Shown here: piece after piece, positions 52,471-61,455 of the stretch
How the letters are laid out: the number at the start of each line of letters is the position of its first letter
Numbering within the stretch: position 1 is the stretch's first letter
Source of the DNA: CAZPQK01 sp964588695
Lineage (GTDB): Bacteria; Krumholzibacteriota; Krumholzibacteriia; WVZY01; JAKEHA01
Reading direction: 5' to 3'
Length of the DNA stretch: 64,000 nt
NCBI GenBank assembly: GCA_964588695.1
Contig: CAZPQK010000001.1
Coordinates: 310,001-374,000 of the forward strand
Program-made: the position numbers and the translations under genes
The notes under the pieces: model-generated
What the model saw: the letters and a program-made list of their open reading frames with translations, nothing else
The model's database searches: none
What the model was told of the DNA's origin: nothing

Positions 52471-52521
52471 GACTGGTTTTTCCTAGTCGTTGACCATGCA
52501 GCGGAACCTTGGGAGCATGGG

Positions 52522-55500
52522 TTAATCTACCTTGTGGGACCAGGCAACCAATTTGCCCGCAGTCCATTCTATCCTCACGCCTTGGTCATCATGCCGATCC
52601 CACACGTATACATTACCGGCAAGTTTGGAATCCGACCCATCAGCCACTACCACCCACGCAAAACTGGGAACGCTGCGCCCGGGAATTGACATTGTCTTTG
52701 TGACGTTGTCCTTCGACCAATTTAGCCCGTTGTAGCGAAGACCTTTTTTCCCCCACCAGATTACGCCAGAACTAGTCAGTCCTACTTGTCCCAAGGGCGC
52801 ATCATCGTCCAGGACTGCCCACGGTTTGAACGAACGTCCGCTGTCGACAGACCGAGCTAATCGAACCATCGGTTTACCGCCTGCAGCTGTGTACCAGGCA
52901 ACATCCACACCCCAGCCCTCAACCCATCTGATCGATGGCCCATTCACGGGACACCCCGCGATCACCCACTCGTCATTGTGGACGGCTACCGGTTCGCTCC
53001 ACGTCTCGCCATCGTAACGCGCCACAAAAATGTCACGAGTCTCGTTGTCCGAACGATCTCGATACGCCACTGCCGCACCCATCTTGGTTAAGGTGAGACT
53101 GGTTGAGCAGCAGTCGCACACACTATCGTCAATAACTCGTTGGTTACTAACCACTCCACCTGGCGAGACCTCTGCGGAACGAAGTGTCATCGGCCCGTCG
53201 TCGCTACTCGCATAGTTGCGTCCATCAAGCCAAACCACAAGCACGTTGTCGTTGGGCAAAAGTACGCGCGACACAAAACCGTGTTCGGTTAGCGTGCCAT
53301 CGTCGTGAAGAGATTTCGGTTCGGTCCAAACTCGGGCGCCATCGTTTGACTGACTAAACATAACGTCATACGCATACGTATCAGGCCCGCTTTTAACCAA
53401 CCAACTAGCAAAAACTCGTTTGCCTTCAACGATTACCCCGGGCCGGTCAGCCCAATTGACAAACCAATCCAAACCGGACGCTACTCGAACGGGAGTTCCC
53501 CACGATAGTGAATTGCCATCAAGTTCACACTCGCGAAACTCAAGCGCATAGCCTTTATCGATTCGCCGGACATATGACAAATAGACCGCGCCGGCTGATG
53601 ACACGTATAGGTTCGGTTCGCCGCAGTCTTCAATCACATTCACTTTGGATGTGGATAACGCCGACGTCTCTACATCCGCTGCGGATGTTGACTTTTCCGA
53701 CGCGGCCGGAGCGACAGCCTTTTTGTGCGAGTGTTGCGCGCGAATAAGAGGTGCGAGTTGTCGGCCCGACGCCAGCTTGAGGAAACGGTTGGTCTCACGC
53801 ACTCCTGCGGCACGCAGAACTTCGGCGCCGCGATCCATCAGCTGTCGTCCGCGAGCTTCTTCGCCCGCCTGCTCCAGAATCCAGCCCAGCAGAATTCGCG
53901 CGGTAGCAACCGACGGATGGTCGTCGCCAAGCTCCTCCCGGATTTCGACCGCGATCTCCGCAGATTCTGCTGCTGCGGGCCAGTCACCCTGCGCCGCATA
54001 GTATCGCGCCAACGCCATGTGCGCGCCCGCCGTTCGCAAATGCTTCTCGCCATAAATTTCGTTCAGGCCGGCGAGCCCGTCCGTAAGCAGCGAAAACGCT
54101 TCCTCCAACTTTCCCAACTTGATCAGGTTCATCGCCAGGTTACGCTTGGTCCCGTACGAGGCGAGATGGTGTTTACCCTTGGTCGCCTCCGCGGCGGCTG
54201 CGGCGCGACGGTAGATTGGTTCGGCTTCTTCAACACGCCCCTGCTCTTGCACAGCGGTCGCCATGAACTGCAGCGTTAGCGATATCGTAAAGTTGTCTTC
54301 GTCGTATGTTTTTTCCTTCTTCGCCAACGAGTACACCGCCATCGACTCGGCTTCGGCATATCGCCCCATAAGGTTCATTAGGTTCGCCATACCGTCGGTT
54401 CGAATCGCGATGACCGGATGTTCTTCGCCATGAACTCGGCGATGCATCTCTAGCGACACAGTGTACAGCGACTCGGCCTTCGCGTAGTGCCCACGAACTT
54501 CCGCGACTCGTGCGATGCTATTGATCGCGTAGGCAACTTCCGGGTGTTCGTCGCCATAAAACTCGCGTCGAATCGAGTACGACTCCAAGTAGTACTCTTC
54601 GGCCTTGTCGTACTTGCCCATCCCTTGATAAAGAATCGCCAGACTGCGCAAACTGTACGCAACGTCGGGGTGGCGGTCGCCGTTGATCTTTTTGTCCATG
54701 GCCAGGCACTCAAGCAGAATCTCTTCGGCGCGGTCGTATTCGCCCATATCACGAAGTAGTTGCCCGTAGTTGTACAACGTGGTGGCCAGTTCAGGATGGT
54801 CAGTGAAAATCTCACGCTGTATTGAAAGGCCTTCTTCAAATAGCGCTCGGGCTTCGGGGTACTTTTGCATCTCGTGCAATAGCAACGCGTGGTTGTTCAT
54901 TACCGAGCTCTCCGACTCGCGCCGGTTCGCTTTGCGATAGTTCGCTCGGGCGATAGTGTAAAGCGAATCCGCCGCTGGATAGTTACCTTTACCGTTCCAC
55001 GCGCGCGCCTCTTCGTTAACCAATACTCCGCGCATCCCAAAACTATCGGGAAACGCATGGTGAAATTTTGTCGTCTGCTCTGCGGTTAGCGCTACCGCAC
55101 CATCATAGTCGCCAAGCTCGGTTAACAGTCGGGCGCGGACGGCCACCAGTTCGAAGTAGCCATAAGAATCATCCTCGCCGCGCTCTTCCAGGATCCGCAT
55201 ACCGGCGGACAACACCGAGTCCGCGTTGGAATAGTCCGCCATGTGATAGTACGCCTGCCCGATGACGGCCATCATGCGGGTCTGCACTTCCGGTTCCCCC
55301 GCCAGAGCGTCAAGGCGCTCGCGGCCAGTGTTAAGCATTTGTTTGGCGGTGATCTCTTCGCCGCCATGGCTGTACGGGTCAGCGGCCTTGAACATGTCGG
55401 TTAGAAAATCGGCGACCGTATTGGCCTTTTTTGCTTCGCTACGCGCGCGGTCGCGCTCGCGGGTAAGTTGTGCGGTATAGAATGTCACCAGAGCAATTAC

Positions 55501-56775
55501 CGCGATCAACGCGGCGGCGGCCGACAACACACCGGCACGATTACGCTGCACGAACTTCTTGGCCTGATAAGCAAACGTTGGACGACGCGCCGACACCGGA
55601 AGGCCTTCTCGATAGTTGCGGATGTCGCGCAGCAACTGCTCGGCGTTGGCGTAGCGAAGATGAGGTTCTTTGGAAAGCGCTTTAAGGCAGATGTTGTCCA
55701 GATCACCGTCGAGCTTGCGCCTAAGCTGGTCCGGCTGCATAGAACGCGCCGCGCTGACCTTGCCCGAGCCGGTGGTGCTGCCCGTCGCCGGGTTTTTGGT
55801 TTCGCGAACAACAACCGTGCTGGGCCGTGCGGGCTCCTGCTCCAGAATCGCGCGCTCAAGTTCGTGCTGCGCAGTGGTCTCCAACTGGTAGGGGCGATGA
55901 CCAGTAAGCAACTCGTACATGACGACACCCAACGAGTAAACGTCGGTGGCCGTCGTCGCCGGTTGACTCAACACTTGCTCGGGCGCGGCATAGCCGGGCG
56001 TCATAATGCGCATACCGGTCTTGGTGTGCTCGACACCGTCGTCATCGTCGTCCATGACTTTGGCGATGCCAAAGTCGAGCAGTTTTACCGAACCATCGTC
56101 GGCGACGAGAATGTTGCTGGGCTTAATGTCGCGATGAACGACCAGGTTTTGCTGAGCGTAGGCAACCGCTTCGCAAGCGGTTTCGATAAGCTGCAGTCGC
56201 TGGTCGACGTTGAGGCGGTGATGATCGCAATAACTGTCGATGGGTTCGCCCGCAACGTACTCCATGGTAAAGAACGGCTCACCGCTTTCGGTGACTCCGC
56301 CGTCAAGGAGTCGAGCAATGTGAGGATGATCCAGGCGGGCGAGAATTTGACGTTCGCCACGAAAGCGACGAATAACCCCTTCGGAGTTAACCCCGCCCCT
56401 AATGACTTTCAACGCGACCTGTTGTTGAAACTCGCCGTCGGCGCGTTCCGCCAGGAACACCGAACCCATCCCGCCGCTGGCGATGATATCGACGACCTTG
56501 TACTGCCCCACCATCGACCCAACATCGACGGCGCCCGGCCGCGCTTGCCCACCGCCAGAGGGTCCGGTGGGCGCGACGTCTCCCATGGCATCCATTGCTT
56601 TGCCATCGAGCAGACTGTGGTTTTCGTCGTCGGCCAGGAGGAGCTTAGTCACCTGTTCGAGCAGATCGGCGTCATCGCCGCAGGCCTCTTTCAAAGCCCG
56701 GTCGCGCTCATCGCGCGGCATGTCGGCGACCTGATCAAAAACTTCCTGGATGCGCTGCCAGCGCTTTGGATCCAT
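52522..56775 (-). CDS. Transmembrane Ser/Thr kinase fused to TPR array and sialidase-like (BNR) domain
   Basis: 1417 residues. A kinase-associated N-terminal helix region (1-60) precedes the Hanks kinase (~92-395): loop ASGGMGSV, Lys123 in VALKVI, HRDIKPSN (Asp216), DFG at 234-236, APEQ. TM at ~415-434, then about ten TPRs (~470-1010; LATTLYNYGQLLRDMGEYDR, VAYSLRSLAILYQGMGKYDK) in the periplasm. Residues ~1075-1417 form a BNR/sialidase-like propeller with the family's SVCDCCSTSLTLT and GCPVNGPSIRW stretches, normally found in separate secreted proteins. It is encoded 16 bases after an ECF sigma gene. Sensing of an envelope ligand by the propeller and TPRs, relayed to the kinase, is an inference. 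Confidence 0.9.
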   Translation of the reverse strand: MDPKRWQRIQEVFDQVADMPRDERDRALKEACGDDADLLEQVTKLLLADDENHSLLDGKAMDAMGDVAPTGPSGGGQARPGAVDVGSMVGQYKVVDIIASGGMGSVFLAERADGEFQQQVALKVIRGGVNSEGVIRRFRGERQILARLDHPHIARLLDGGVTESGEPFFTMEYVAGEPIDSYCDHHRLNVDQRLQLIETACEAVAYAQQNLVVHRDIKPSNILVADDGSVKLLDFGIAKVMDDDDDGVEHTKTGMRIMTPGYAAPEQVLSQPATTATDVYSLGVVMYELLTGHRPYQLETTAQHELERAILEQEPARPSTVVVRETKNPATGSTTGSGKVSAARSMQPDQLRRKLDGDLDNICLKALSKEPHLRYANAEQLLRDIRNYREGLPVSARRPTFAYQAKKFVQRNRAGVLSAAAALIAVIALVTFYTAQLTRERDRARSEAKKANTVADFLTDMFKAADPYSHGGEEITAKQMLNTGRERLDALAGEPEVQTRMMAVIGQAYYHMADYSNADSVLSAGMRILEERGEDDSYGYFELVAVRARLLTELGDYDGAVALTAEQTTKFHHAFPDSFGMRGVLVNEEARAWNGKGNYPAADSLYTIARANYRKANRRESESSVMNNHALLLHEMQKYPEARALFEEGLSIQREIFTDHPELATTLYNYGQLLRDMGEYDRAEEILLECLAMDKKINGDRHPDVAYSLRSLAILYQGMGKYDKAEEYYLESYSIRREFYGDEHPEVAYAINSIARVAEVRGHYAKAESLYTVSLEMHRRVHGEEHPVIAIRTDGMANLMNLMGRYAEAESMAVYSLAKKEKTYDEDNFTISLTLQFMATAVQEQGRVEEAEPIYRRAAAAAEATKGKHHLASYGTKRNLAMNLIKLGKLEEAFSLLTDGLAGLNEIYGEKHLRTAGAHMALARYYAAQGDWPAAAESAEIAVEIREELGDDHPSVATARILLGWILEQAGEEARGRQLMDRGAEVLRAAGVRETNRFLKLASGRQLAPLIRAQHSHKKAVAPAASEKSTSAADVETSALSTSKVNVIEDCGEPNLYVSSAGAVYLSYVRRIDKGYALEFRECELDGNSLSWGTPVRVASGLDWFVNWADRPGVIVEGKRVFASWLVKSGPDTYAYDVMFSQSNDGARVWTEPKSLHDDGTLTEHGFVSRVLLPNDNVLVVWLDGRNYASSDDGPMTLRSAEVSPGGVVSNQRVIDDSVCDCCSTSLTLTKMGAAVAYRDRSDNETRDIFVARYDGETWSEPVAVHNDEWVIAGCPVNGPSIRWVEGWGVDVAWYTAAGGKPMVRLARSVDSGRSFKPWAVLDDDAPLGQVGLTSSGVIWWGKKGLRYNGLNWSKDNVTKTMSIPGRSVPSFAWVVVADGSDSKLAGNVYVWDRHDDQGVRIEWTAGKLVAWSHKVD

Positions 56776-56791
56776 TGCCTGGATTACCTAA

Positions 56792-57352
56792 CTAAGAGTT
56801 GTCAGACAGCTGTTGGCTAAGCCACGCGCGGGCCAGCCGCCAATCACGACGGACCGTGGGTACAGACACTTGTAGCACTTCGGCGATTTCTTCGTGCTTG
56901 AGCCCAGCAAAGAAATGATACTCCACAACCTTAGCCTGGCGCTCGCTCATTTCGGCGAGCTTGTTGAGGGCGTCATCCAGCGCTAACACGTCTTCGGCGC
57001 GGCCGTCGCGGGCGACGAGTTCGTCTTCGAACGTAATCACCGGCGCGCCACCGCCCCGCTTTTGCGCGAGTCGCTGGTTGGCGTAGTTGATCAGGATGCG
57101 ACGCATGGCCTGCGCCGAAATCGCAAAAAAGTGGGCGCGGTTTTTCCACGAAGCGCGCTGTCCGACCAGCTTAAGGTAGGCTTCGTGAACCAAAGCAGTT
57201 GCGTTTAGGGTGTGGTTGGAACGCTCGCCGCGCAGTTGGTTCTGGGCAATCGCGTGCAACTGGTCGTAGACCAAGCGAAACAACGTATCGTGGACGCGTT
57301 CGTCGCCGTCCTGCAGTTGTTCCAGTAATTGCGTTACGTCGTGATCGGCCAA
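56792..57352 (-). CDS. ECF-family RNA polymerase sigma factor (kinase-associated type)
   Basis: 186 residues with a TTG start. Sigma70_ECF family: region 2 with LNATALVHEAYLKLV, FFAISAQAMRRILINYA (the ARRILVD-like -10 contact helix), then a linker and region 4 LNKLAEMSERQAKVVEYHFFAG, HEEIAEVLQVSVPTVRRDWRLARAWL. This ECF group is usually encoded next to a Ser/Thr kinase with TPRs and lacks a classical anti-sigma factor; activation by kinase phosphorylation has been shown or proposed for related groups. Between the PhoX-like gene (21 bases upstream) and the kinase. Confidence 0.93.
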   Translation of the reverse strand: MADHDVTQLLEQLQDGDERVHDTLFRLVYDQLHAIAQNQLRGERSNHTLNATALVHEAYLKLVGQRASWKNRAHFFAISAQAMRRILINYANQRLAQKRGGGAPVITFEDELVARDGRAEDVLALDDALNKLAEMSERQAKVVEYHFFAGLKHEEIAEVLQVSVPTVRRDWRLARAWLSQQLSDNS

Positions 57353-57373
57353 GCGATTCCGTTCGTTACTCGA

Positions 57374-58759
57374 CTACACCCAGGGCCCGGTGATGGCCAA
57401 CGTTAACCCTGGGTCTTGGATGTTCACAAACATAGTTGAACCATCGGGCGAAAAACACGCGCCGGCAAATTCGCACTTCAGGTGATGTCGCGCAAATGTG
57501 TAACACTTGCCCGAAGGTGTGACTCCAATCAGTCGGACTTCTGCGCCGCCGCGATCTTCGCAAAGGATCAGATCACCCCACGGCGAAACCAGAACGTTGT
57601 CTGCAGACTTTACCAGTCGCGAACTTGTCGATTCCAGGAACAGCTCGAGAGTGCCGGGCGAGGCGCCCTCGCCGGGCTGACCTTCGGCCGGACTCGGCGT
57701 GTACTTCCAGATCTGACCGTACTGCTTTTTGCCGCCGTTCGTACAGGAGTAGTAGATTTCTCCGCGGCCGTACCACATGCCTTCGCCCCGCGCAAACACT
57801 GCTGCGCCAGCGGTTGCCCCGCGGTAACGCAGATCGTCGGCGGGGGCGTCGACATCTTCCAGGTCAATCCACTCGCAGCCCATCGACTCTCCAACTGCAA
57901 CGGCCTCCGCGTCCCAGTTGCGGGTGTCCAGAGTCGGTTTTCGAACGACGGCGAGCGCCTGCAGTTTTCCGGCCGACAGGTCGCCGGGCTGATCGGGAAT
58001 AAAACGGTAGATCAATCCGTCGGGGCGGTCTTCGGTTTGGTAAACGATACCGGTTTTAGGATCAACGGCAACAGCTTCGTGGTTGAACCGTCCCATCGCG
58101 CGAAGGGGAACCGGGTCGGCCATGCCGATGTCGGCCGTGGCGGGAACTTCGAAGTTGTAACCGTGGTCCTTTTCGGCGGTGAACTGCCAATCTGGGTAGT
58201 ACCCCTTCGTAATCACCAACTCTTCGCAGGTGATCCACGTCCCCCACGGCGTCACTCCGCCCGCGCAGTTGCGCAAGGTACCGCACAGGCTAAGAAACTC
58301 TCTTTCAACTTCTCCAGTTTCGTGGTTGTAAACAAGGTTTGTGGTCCCACCGGTACACGGCGTCTTGCCTTCGCCAAAGTCGTACATTTTATCGGGGTTG
58401 ATATTCTTGATGAGCGAAAGATCACGACCGAAAGCGTTAACGTCGTCGGGCATCAGTTCATGATTGCGAACCAGAATCGTGCGCCCGGGTCCTCCTGGAA
58501 ACGCGGCCATTCCATCCGCCACCCCGGGAACAACCAGGCCATCGGCCATGGGCTGTTCCTGGCGGGAAATCACCTTATAGGCAAACCCGTTCGGCAAGTC
58601 GAGCATGCCCTTGGCGTCGGGGATTAACTCTCCGTACCCGTCAGCCATAAGCGCTGCCAGGTCATCACCGTTGGCCTGGCGCAACAGCGCGCTAAGACCC
58701 GCGAAGCCCAACGTCACCGCCCCCGCGGCCTTAATAAATGTGCGTCGATTGATGGTCAT
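57374..58759 (-). CDS. PhoX-like phosphatase (DUF839), Tat-exported
   Basis: 461 residues. Twin-arginine signal NRRTFIKAAGAVTLG and start after GGGAG. DUF839/PhoX-type propeller with family landmarks GRTILVRNHEL, GGTTNLVYN, NCAGGVTPWGTWITCEE and MGRFNHEAVAVDP. PhoX enzymes are Ca/Fe-dependent alkaline phosphatases folded before Tat export. No Pho-box repeat is visible upstream, so phosphate control is not shown. It may be first gene of an operon with the ECF factor and the giant kinase. Some DUF839 proteins are not phosphatases. Confidence 0.88.
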   Translation of the reverse strand: MTINRRTFIKAAGAVTLGFAGLSALLRQANGDDLAALMADGYGELIPDAKGMLDLPNGFAYKVISRQEQPMADGLVVPGVADGMAAFPGGPGRTILVRNHELMPDDVNAFGRDLSLIKNINPDKMYDFGEGKTPCTGGTTNLVYNHETGEVEREFLSLCGTLRNCAGGVTPWGTWITCEELVITKGYYPDWQFTAEKDHGYNFEVPATADIGMADPVPLRAMGRFNHEAVAVDPKTGIVYQTEDRPDGLIYRFIPDQPGDLSAGKLQALAVVRKPTLDTRNWDAEAVAVGESMGCEWIDLEDVDAPADDLRYRGATAGAAVFARGEGMWYGRGEIYYSCTNGGKKQYGQIWKYTPSPAEGQPGEGASPGTLELFLESTSSRLVKSADNVLVSPWGDLILCEDRGGAEVRLIGVTPSGKCYTFARHHLKCEFAGACFSPDGSTMFVNIQDPGLTLAITGPWV

Positions 58760-58839
58760 CTCATGCTCCCGTGTATATAGAACTAAGCCCCCCGCGAGTA
58801 TACAACAGTCGGATACTCTCTCGAAGCGGCCTCCGCAAC

Positions 58840-59550
58840 CTAGATTCTCCCCTCCAGGTAACGCTTCCGAAGCGGGTCGGGAAACTTTTCAATGGCGTAG
58901 CGAAGCATCGTACGTGGCATCGACCGGTATCGAGGCTTAAGAAATGTCTCTTCTGTCTTGCGGTCGCGATTGCCAACCTCGCGCAGCATCCACCCTACCG
59001 CCTTGTGAATAAGATCGTGTGAATCATCTTTTAGAATGTCCGCAACCGCGAGCGCGTCTGCAAAATCATCATTCTTTATAAAATGAAGCGTTGCGATCAT
59101 GGCGATTCGCTTCTCCCACAGGTTTTTTGACCTGGCCAGCCGGTAGAGAGGTTTGCGCGACCGCGCAACAAGGTACGGTCCGACAATTTTGTGGGCGGAG
59201 ACGTCAACCAGGTCCCAATTGTTAACGTGCGCGGTACTGGCCAGGTAGTAGTCGTAGACTTCTTTCTGCCGCGTAGCATCACCTCGCTGAAACTGATCGA
59301 CCAGAATAACTAGCGCCAGCATGCGTTCTTCGTGCCACTTCGACGCGAGCAGTTTATGAATCTGGACTTGCGATAGTTCCTTGAACTGCTTTGCAACCTT
59401 GCGAACGTTTGGAACGGTTACACCCAAAAACTTGTCGCCTTCGCCATACTCACCTTTGCCGGTACGAAAAAACGTTGGGTAAAACGCGGCTTTTTCTGGG
59501 TTTATGTGGGTCTTGAGGGCTTTGCGCGCCTCATTGGCAGTATCTGCCAC
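58840..59550 (-). CDS. AlkD-like DNA alkylation repair protein
   Basis: 236 residues from the GTG at 59550, with AAGGAG five bases before it (the frame runs on upstream without a better start). ALK/HEAT-repeat protein: GVTVPNVRKVAKQF, LLASKWHEERMLALVILVDQF, NNWDLVDVSAHKIVGPYL, IAMIATLHFIKNDD, HDLIHKAVGWMLREVGNRD and PRTMLRYAIEKFP match the AlkD array. AlkD is a base glycosylase for bulky N3/N7 alkyl purines that does not flip the base. The conserved Trp and Asp of the NNWDLVD segment are in the expected place. Single gene. Confidence 0.88.
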   Translation of the reverse strand: MADTANEARKALKTHINPEKAAFYPTFFRTGKGEYGEGDKFLGVTVPNVRKVAKQFKELSQVQIHKLLASKWHEERMLALVILVDQFQRGDATRQKEVYDYYLASTAHVNNWDLVDVSAHKIVGPYLVARSRKPLYRLARSKNLWEKRIAMIATLHFIKNDDFADALAVADILKDDSHDLIHKAVGWMLREVGNRDRKTEETFLKPRYRSMPRTMLRYAIEKFPDPLRKRYLEGRI

Positions 59551-59711
59551 ACTCACTCCTTTTAAGGTTCGGAGATTTGGCAATGCACACGGGGAGATAC
59601 GATCGAAACAATTCTGGCTGAGGGGACGAAAGGGCGGAAGCTAACGTGTCGCTCTTGGTGCGAGACTCGTAAAAGGCATGACGAACGCTAGTAACCATCG
59701 CAGAGGAAGCT

Positions 59712-59737
59712 GGCGTCCCGGCGGTAACCGGGACGCC
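59712..59737 (-). terminator. Hairpin after the isocitrate dehydrogenase gene
   Basis: Perfect 10-bp stem GGCGTCCCGG / CCGGGACGCC with a 6-base loop, seven bases after the stop. The minus-strand tail (AGCTTCCTC) lacks a T run, so termination may be partial. Confidence 0.6.
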
Positions 59738-59744
59738 CATAGAC

Positions 59745-60776
59745 TTAGAAGCTCTCTTGTTTACTCTGTTCGAGTTGCGCGATGATCGCATCGGTCAGGC
59801 CGTCAGTCGTTCCTTTACCGCCCAGATCCGGCGTTAGCACGTCTTTCTGGTTGGTTGTTACCGACGCTACCGAGCGACGAATCATACGGTACGCGTCCGG
59901 GTCTCCCATGTGGTGACACATCATCGCGCCGGAAAGGATCAGCGCAATCGGGTTGGCCACGTTTTTGCCAGCGATGTCGGGCGCCGTTCCATGAATCGCT
60001 TCAAACACAGCGCAGTTCTCGCCGTAGTTAGCACCCGGAGCGAGCCCCAGACCGCCAATCAATCCGGCTGCAAGGTCGCTAACAATGTCGCCGTAAAGGT
60101 TTTCCAACAAGAGCATGTCGAACTGCGATGGATTATTGACCAGGCGCATCGCCAACGCGTCAACCAGCACGTCGTCAAACTGAATGGTCTCGGCATAGTT
60201 CGCAGCCGCGCGACGGGCGCAATCCAGAAACAGCCCATCAGCCTTCTTCATAATGTTAGCCTTGTGAACCGCAGTGATGCGCTTGCGATCCCATCGCAAC
60301 GCATACTCAAACGCAAACTGCGAGATGCGTCGACTTGCGCTTTCGGTAATGACTTTCAGCGACGTAATGACACCGGGAGCGACTTCGTTTTCGAGTCCGG
60401 CGTACAGGTCTTCGGTGTTCTCGCGGATAATCACCAGGTCGGTTTGTCCGTATGGCGTTTCCAAACCAGGCACCGTCTTAACCGGACGGACGTTGGCGAA
60501 CAGCTCGAGTTCTTTACGCAGTCGAACGTTGGCGGAAACATGGCCGGAACCGCTTGGTGTCATCGTTGGACCCTTTAGAGCGATGCCACATTCCTTGATC
60601 GCTGCTACCGCGTCGGGGGGAAGCGCTTCGCCGTGCCGCTCGAAGGCGCACATCCCGATTTCCATCTCGACCCATTCGATGTCGGGCTTAACCGCCTCGA
60701 CCACGCGCTTACCCGCGTTAACCACCTCGGGGCCGATGCCATCGCCGGGCAGTAAAATCACTCTTCGCTTCGCCAT
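59745..60776 (-). CDS. NAD-type isocitrate dehydrogenase (IDH/IPMDH family)
   Basis: 343 residues, start after GGAGGGG. Family signature regions: LLPGDGIGPEVV, a substrate loop SGHVSANVRLRKELELFANVRP (Ser and Asn as in isocitrate users, where isopropylmalate dehydrogenases have hydrophobic residues), IIRENTEDLYAG, metal-binding ENLYGDIVSDLAAGLIGG and HGTAPDIAGKNVANP. It converts isocitrate to 2-oxoglutarate with CO2 release in the TCA cycle; mitochondrial-IDH3-like sequence favours NAD. Homoisocitrate dehydrogenase is the main alternative. Confidence 0.88.
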   Translation of the reverse strand: MAKRRVILLPGDGIGPEVVNAGKRVVEAVKPDIEWVEMEIGMCAFERHGEALPPDAVAAIKECGIALKGPTMTPSGSGHVSANVRLRKELELFANVRPVKTVPGLETPYGQTDLVIIRENTEDLYAGLENEVAPGVITSLKVITESASRRISQFAFEYALRWDRKRITAVHKANIMKKADGLFLDCARRAAANYAETIQFDDVLVDALAMRLVNNPSQFDMLLLENLYGDIVSDLAAGLIGGLGLAPGANYGENCAVFEAIHGTAPDIAGKNVANPIALILSGAMMCHHMGDPDAYRMIRRSVASVTTNQKDVLTPDLGGKGTTDGLTDAIIAQLEQSKQESF

Positions 60777-60853
60777 TTAGATTGTCCCCTCCTGGGATTC
60801 TGATGAGCAGCGAGCCAGGCTCGCCGTAGCGGGATGGTCCCGCAAGTTTCGAT

Positions 60854-60890
60854 CTGACAGCAGTATAGCGTAATTGGGACTAGCTGTCAG
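60854..60890 (-). promoter_or_regulatory. Promoter of the isocitrate dehydrogenase gene, bracketed by an inverted repeat
   Basis: On the minus strand -35 CTGACA (60890-60885), 17-bp spacer, -10 TATACT (60867-60862). A perfect inverted repeat CTGACAG (60854-60860) and CTGTCAG (60884-60890) encloses the -10 and spacer, as an operator pair might. Confidence 0.65.
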
Positions 60891-61080
60891 CGGTATCGGT
60901 GCACTGCGCCATCAACTCTTACGTACGCCCCCCGCTCATATTGTCGACCGACCGAAATAATGACTTTACCTGGTTTCCCGACGGGCTGAGTTTGCCTTAC
61001 CCGACGGCCGACCCATACACGCTGCTGTAGTAACACATGCAGGGACAACTGTTTACCGTGTATTTCCAACCGCCCGACAC

Positions 61081-61096
61081 TTAGGTATTGACCTAA
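61081..61096 (+). promoter_or_regulatory. Probable operator of the ArsR-family gene
   Basis: Perfect 6-4-6 inverted repeat TTAGGT-ATTG-ACCTAA ending 26 bases before the start codon, where an autorepressor would bind. A direct repeat TATTGA (61086, 61099) overlaps it. Confidence 0.5.
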
Positions 61097-61122
61097 CTAT
61101 TGATTCCTGACATTCTCTGACC

Positions 61123-61455
61123 ATGGTCACACCCGGTTCGAACCTCGACACCGCGTTTAACGCACTCGCCAACCCGACCCGCCGACAGGTCGTATCCAGG
61201 CTATGCCGGGGCCCGGCCCGCGTCACCGAACTGGCTAAACCATTCGACATGGCCCTTCCGTCGTTCATGCAACATATCCAGATCCTGGAAGAATCCGGTC
61301 TCATCACTACACGCAAAAGCGGTCGGGTCCGGGTGGTAAGAATCCGACGACAACAAATTAACCGCGTTGCCACCTGGTTGGATAAGCAGCGGCAGGCATG
61401 GGAACAACGCTTGAACCAACTAGATGATTACGTAGGCAACATGGAGGACTTATGA
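61123..61455 (+). CDS. ArsR-family transcriptional regulator
   Basis: 110 residues. Winged helix of the ArsR type: FNALANPTRRQVVSRLCRG, recognition helix region VTELAKPFDMALPSFMQHI, wing GLITTRKSGRVRVVRI. It has no metal-binding Cys pair, and belongs to the group coupled to AHSA1/SRPBCC proteins rather than arsenic sensors. Its stop overlaps the ATG of the downstream gene (ATGA). Confidence 0.92.
   Translation: MVTPGSNLDTAFNALANPTRRQVVSRLCRGPARVTELAKPFDMALPSFMQHIQILEESGLITTRKSGRVRVVRIRRQQINRVATWLDKQRQAWEQRLNQLDDYVGNMEDL

Larger units (their letters stand above)
60777..61122. other. Divergent intergenic region between isocitrate dehydrogenase and ArsR genes
   Basis: 346 bases. On the minus side the predicted dehydrogenase leader (~78 bases) contains hairpins GCGAG-CCAGG-CTCGC (60810-60824) and GCGGGA-TGG-TCCCGC (60829-60843). 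The ArsR side has a short dyad next to the start. No gene is supported in the middle (60900-61080). Confidence 0.6.

Noticed and set aside
55468..56820. 450-codon plus-strand frame opposite the giant kinase
   Set aside because: Shadow of the kinase domain with intact catalytic motifs on the minus strand.
57482..58627. 381-codon plus-strand frame opposite the PhoX-like gene
   Set aside because: No recognisable domain, while the minus strand has a Tat signal and DUF839 motifs.
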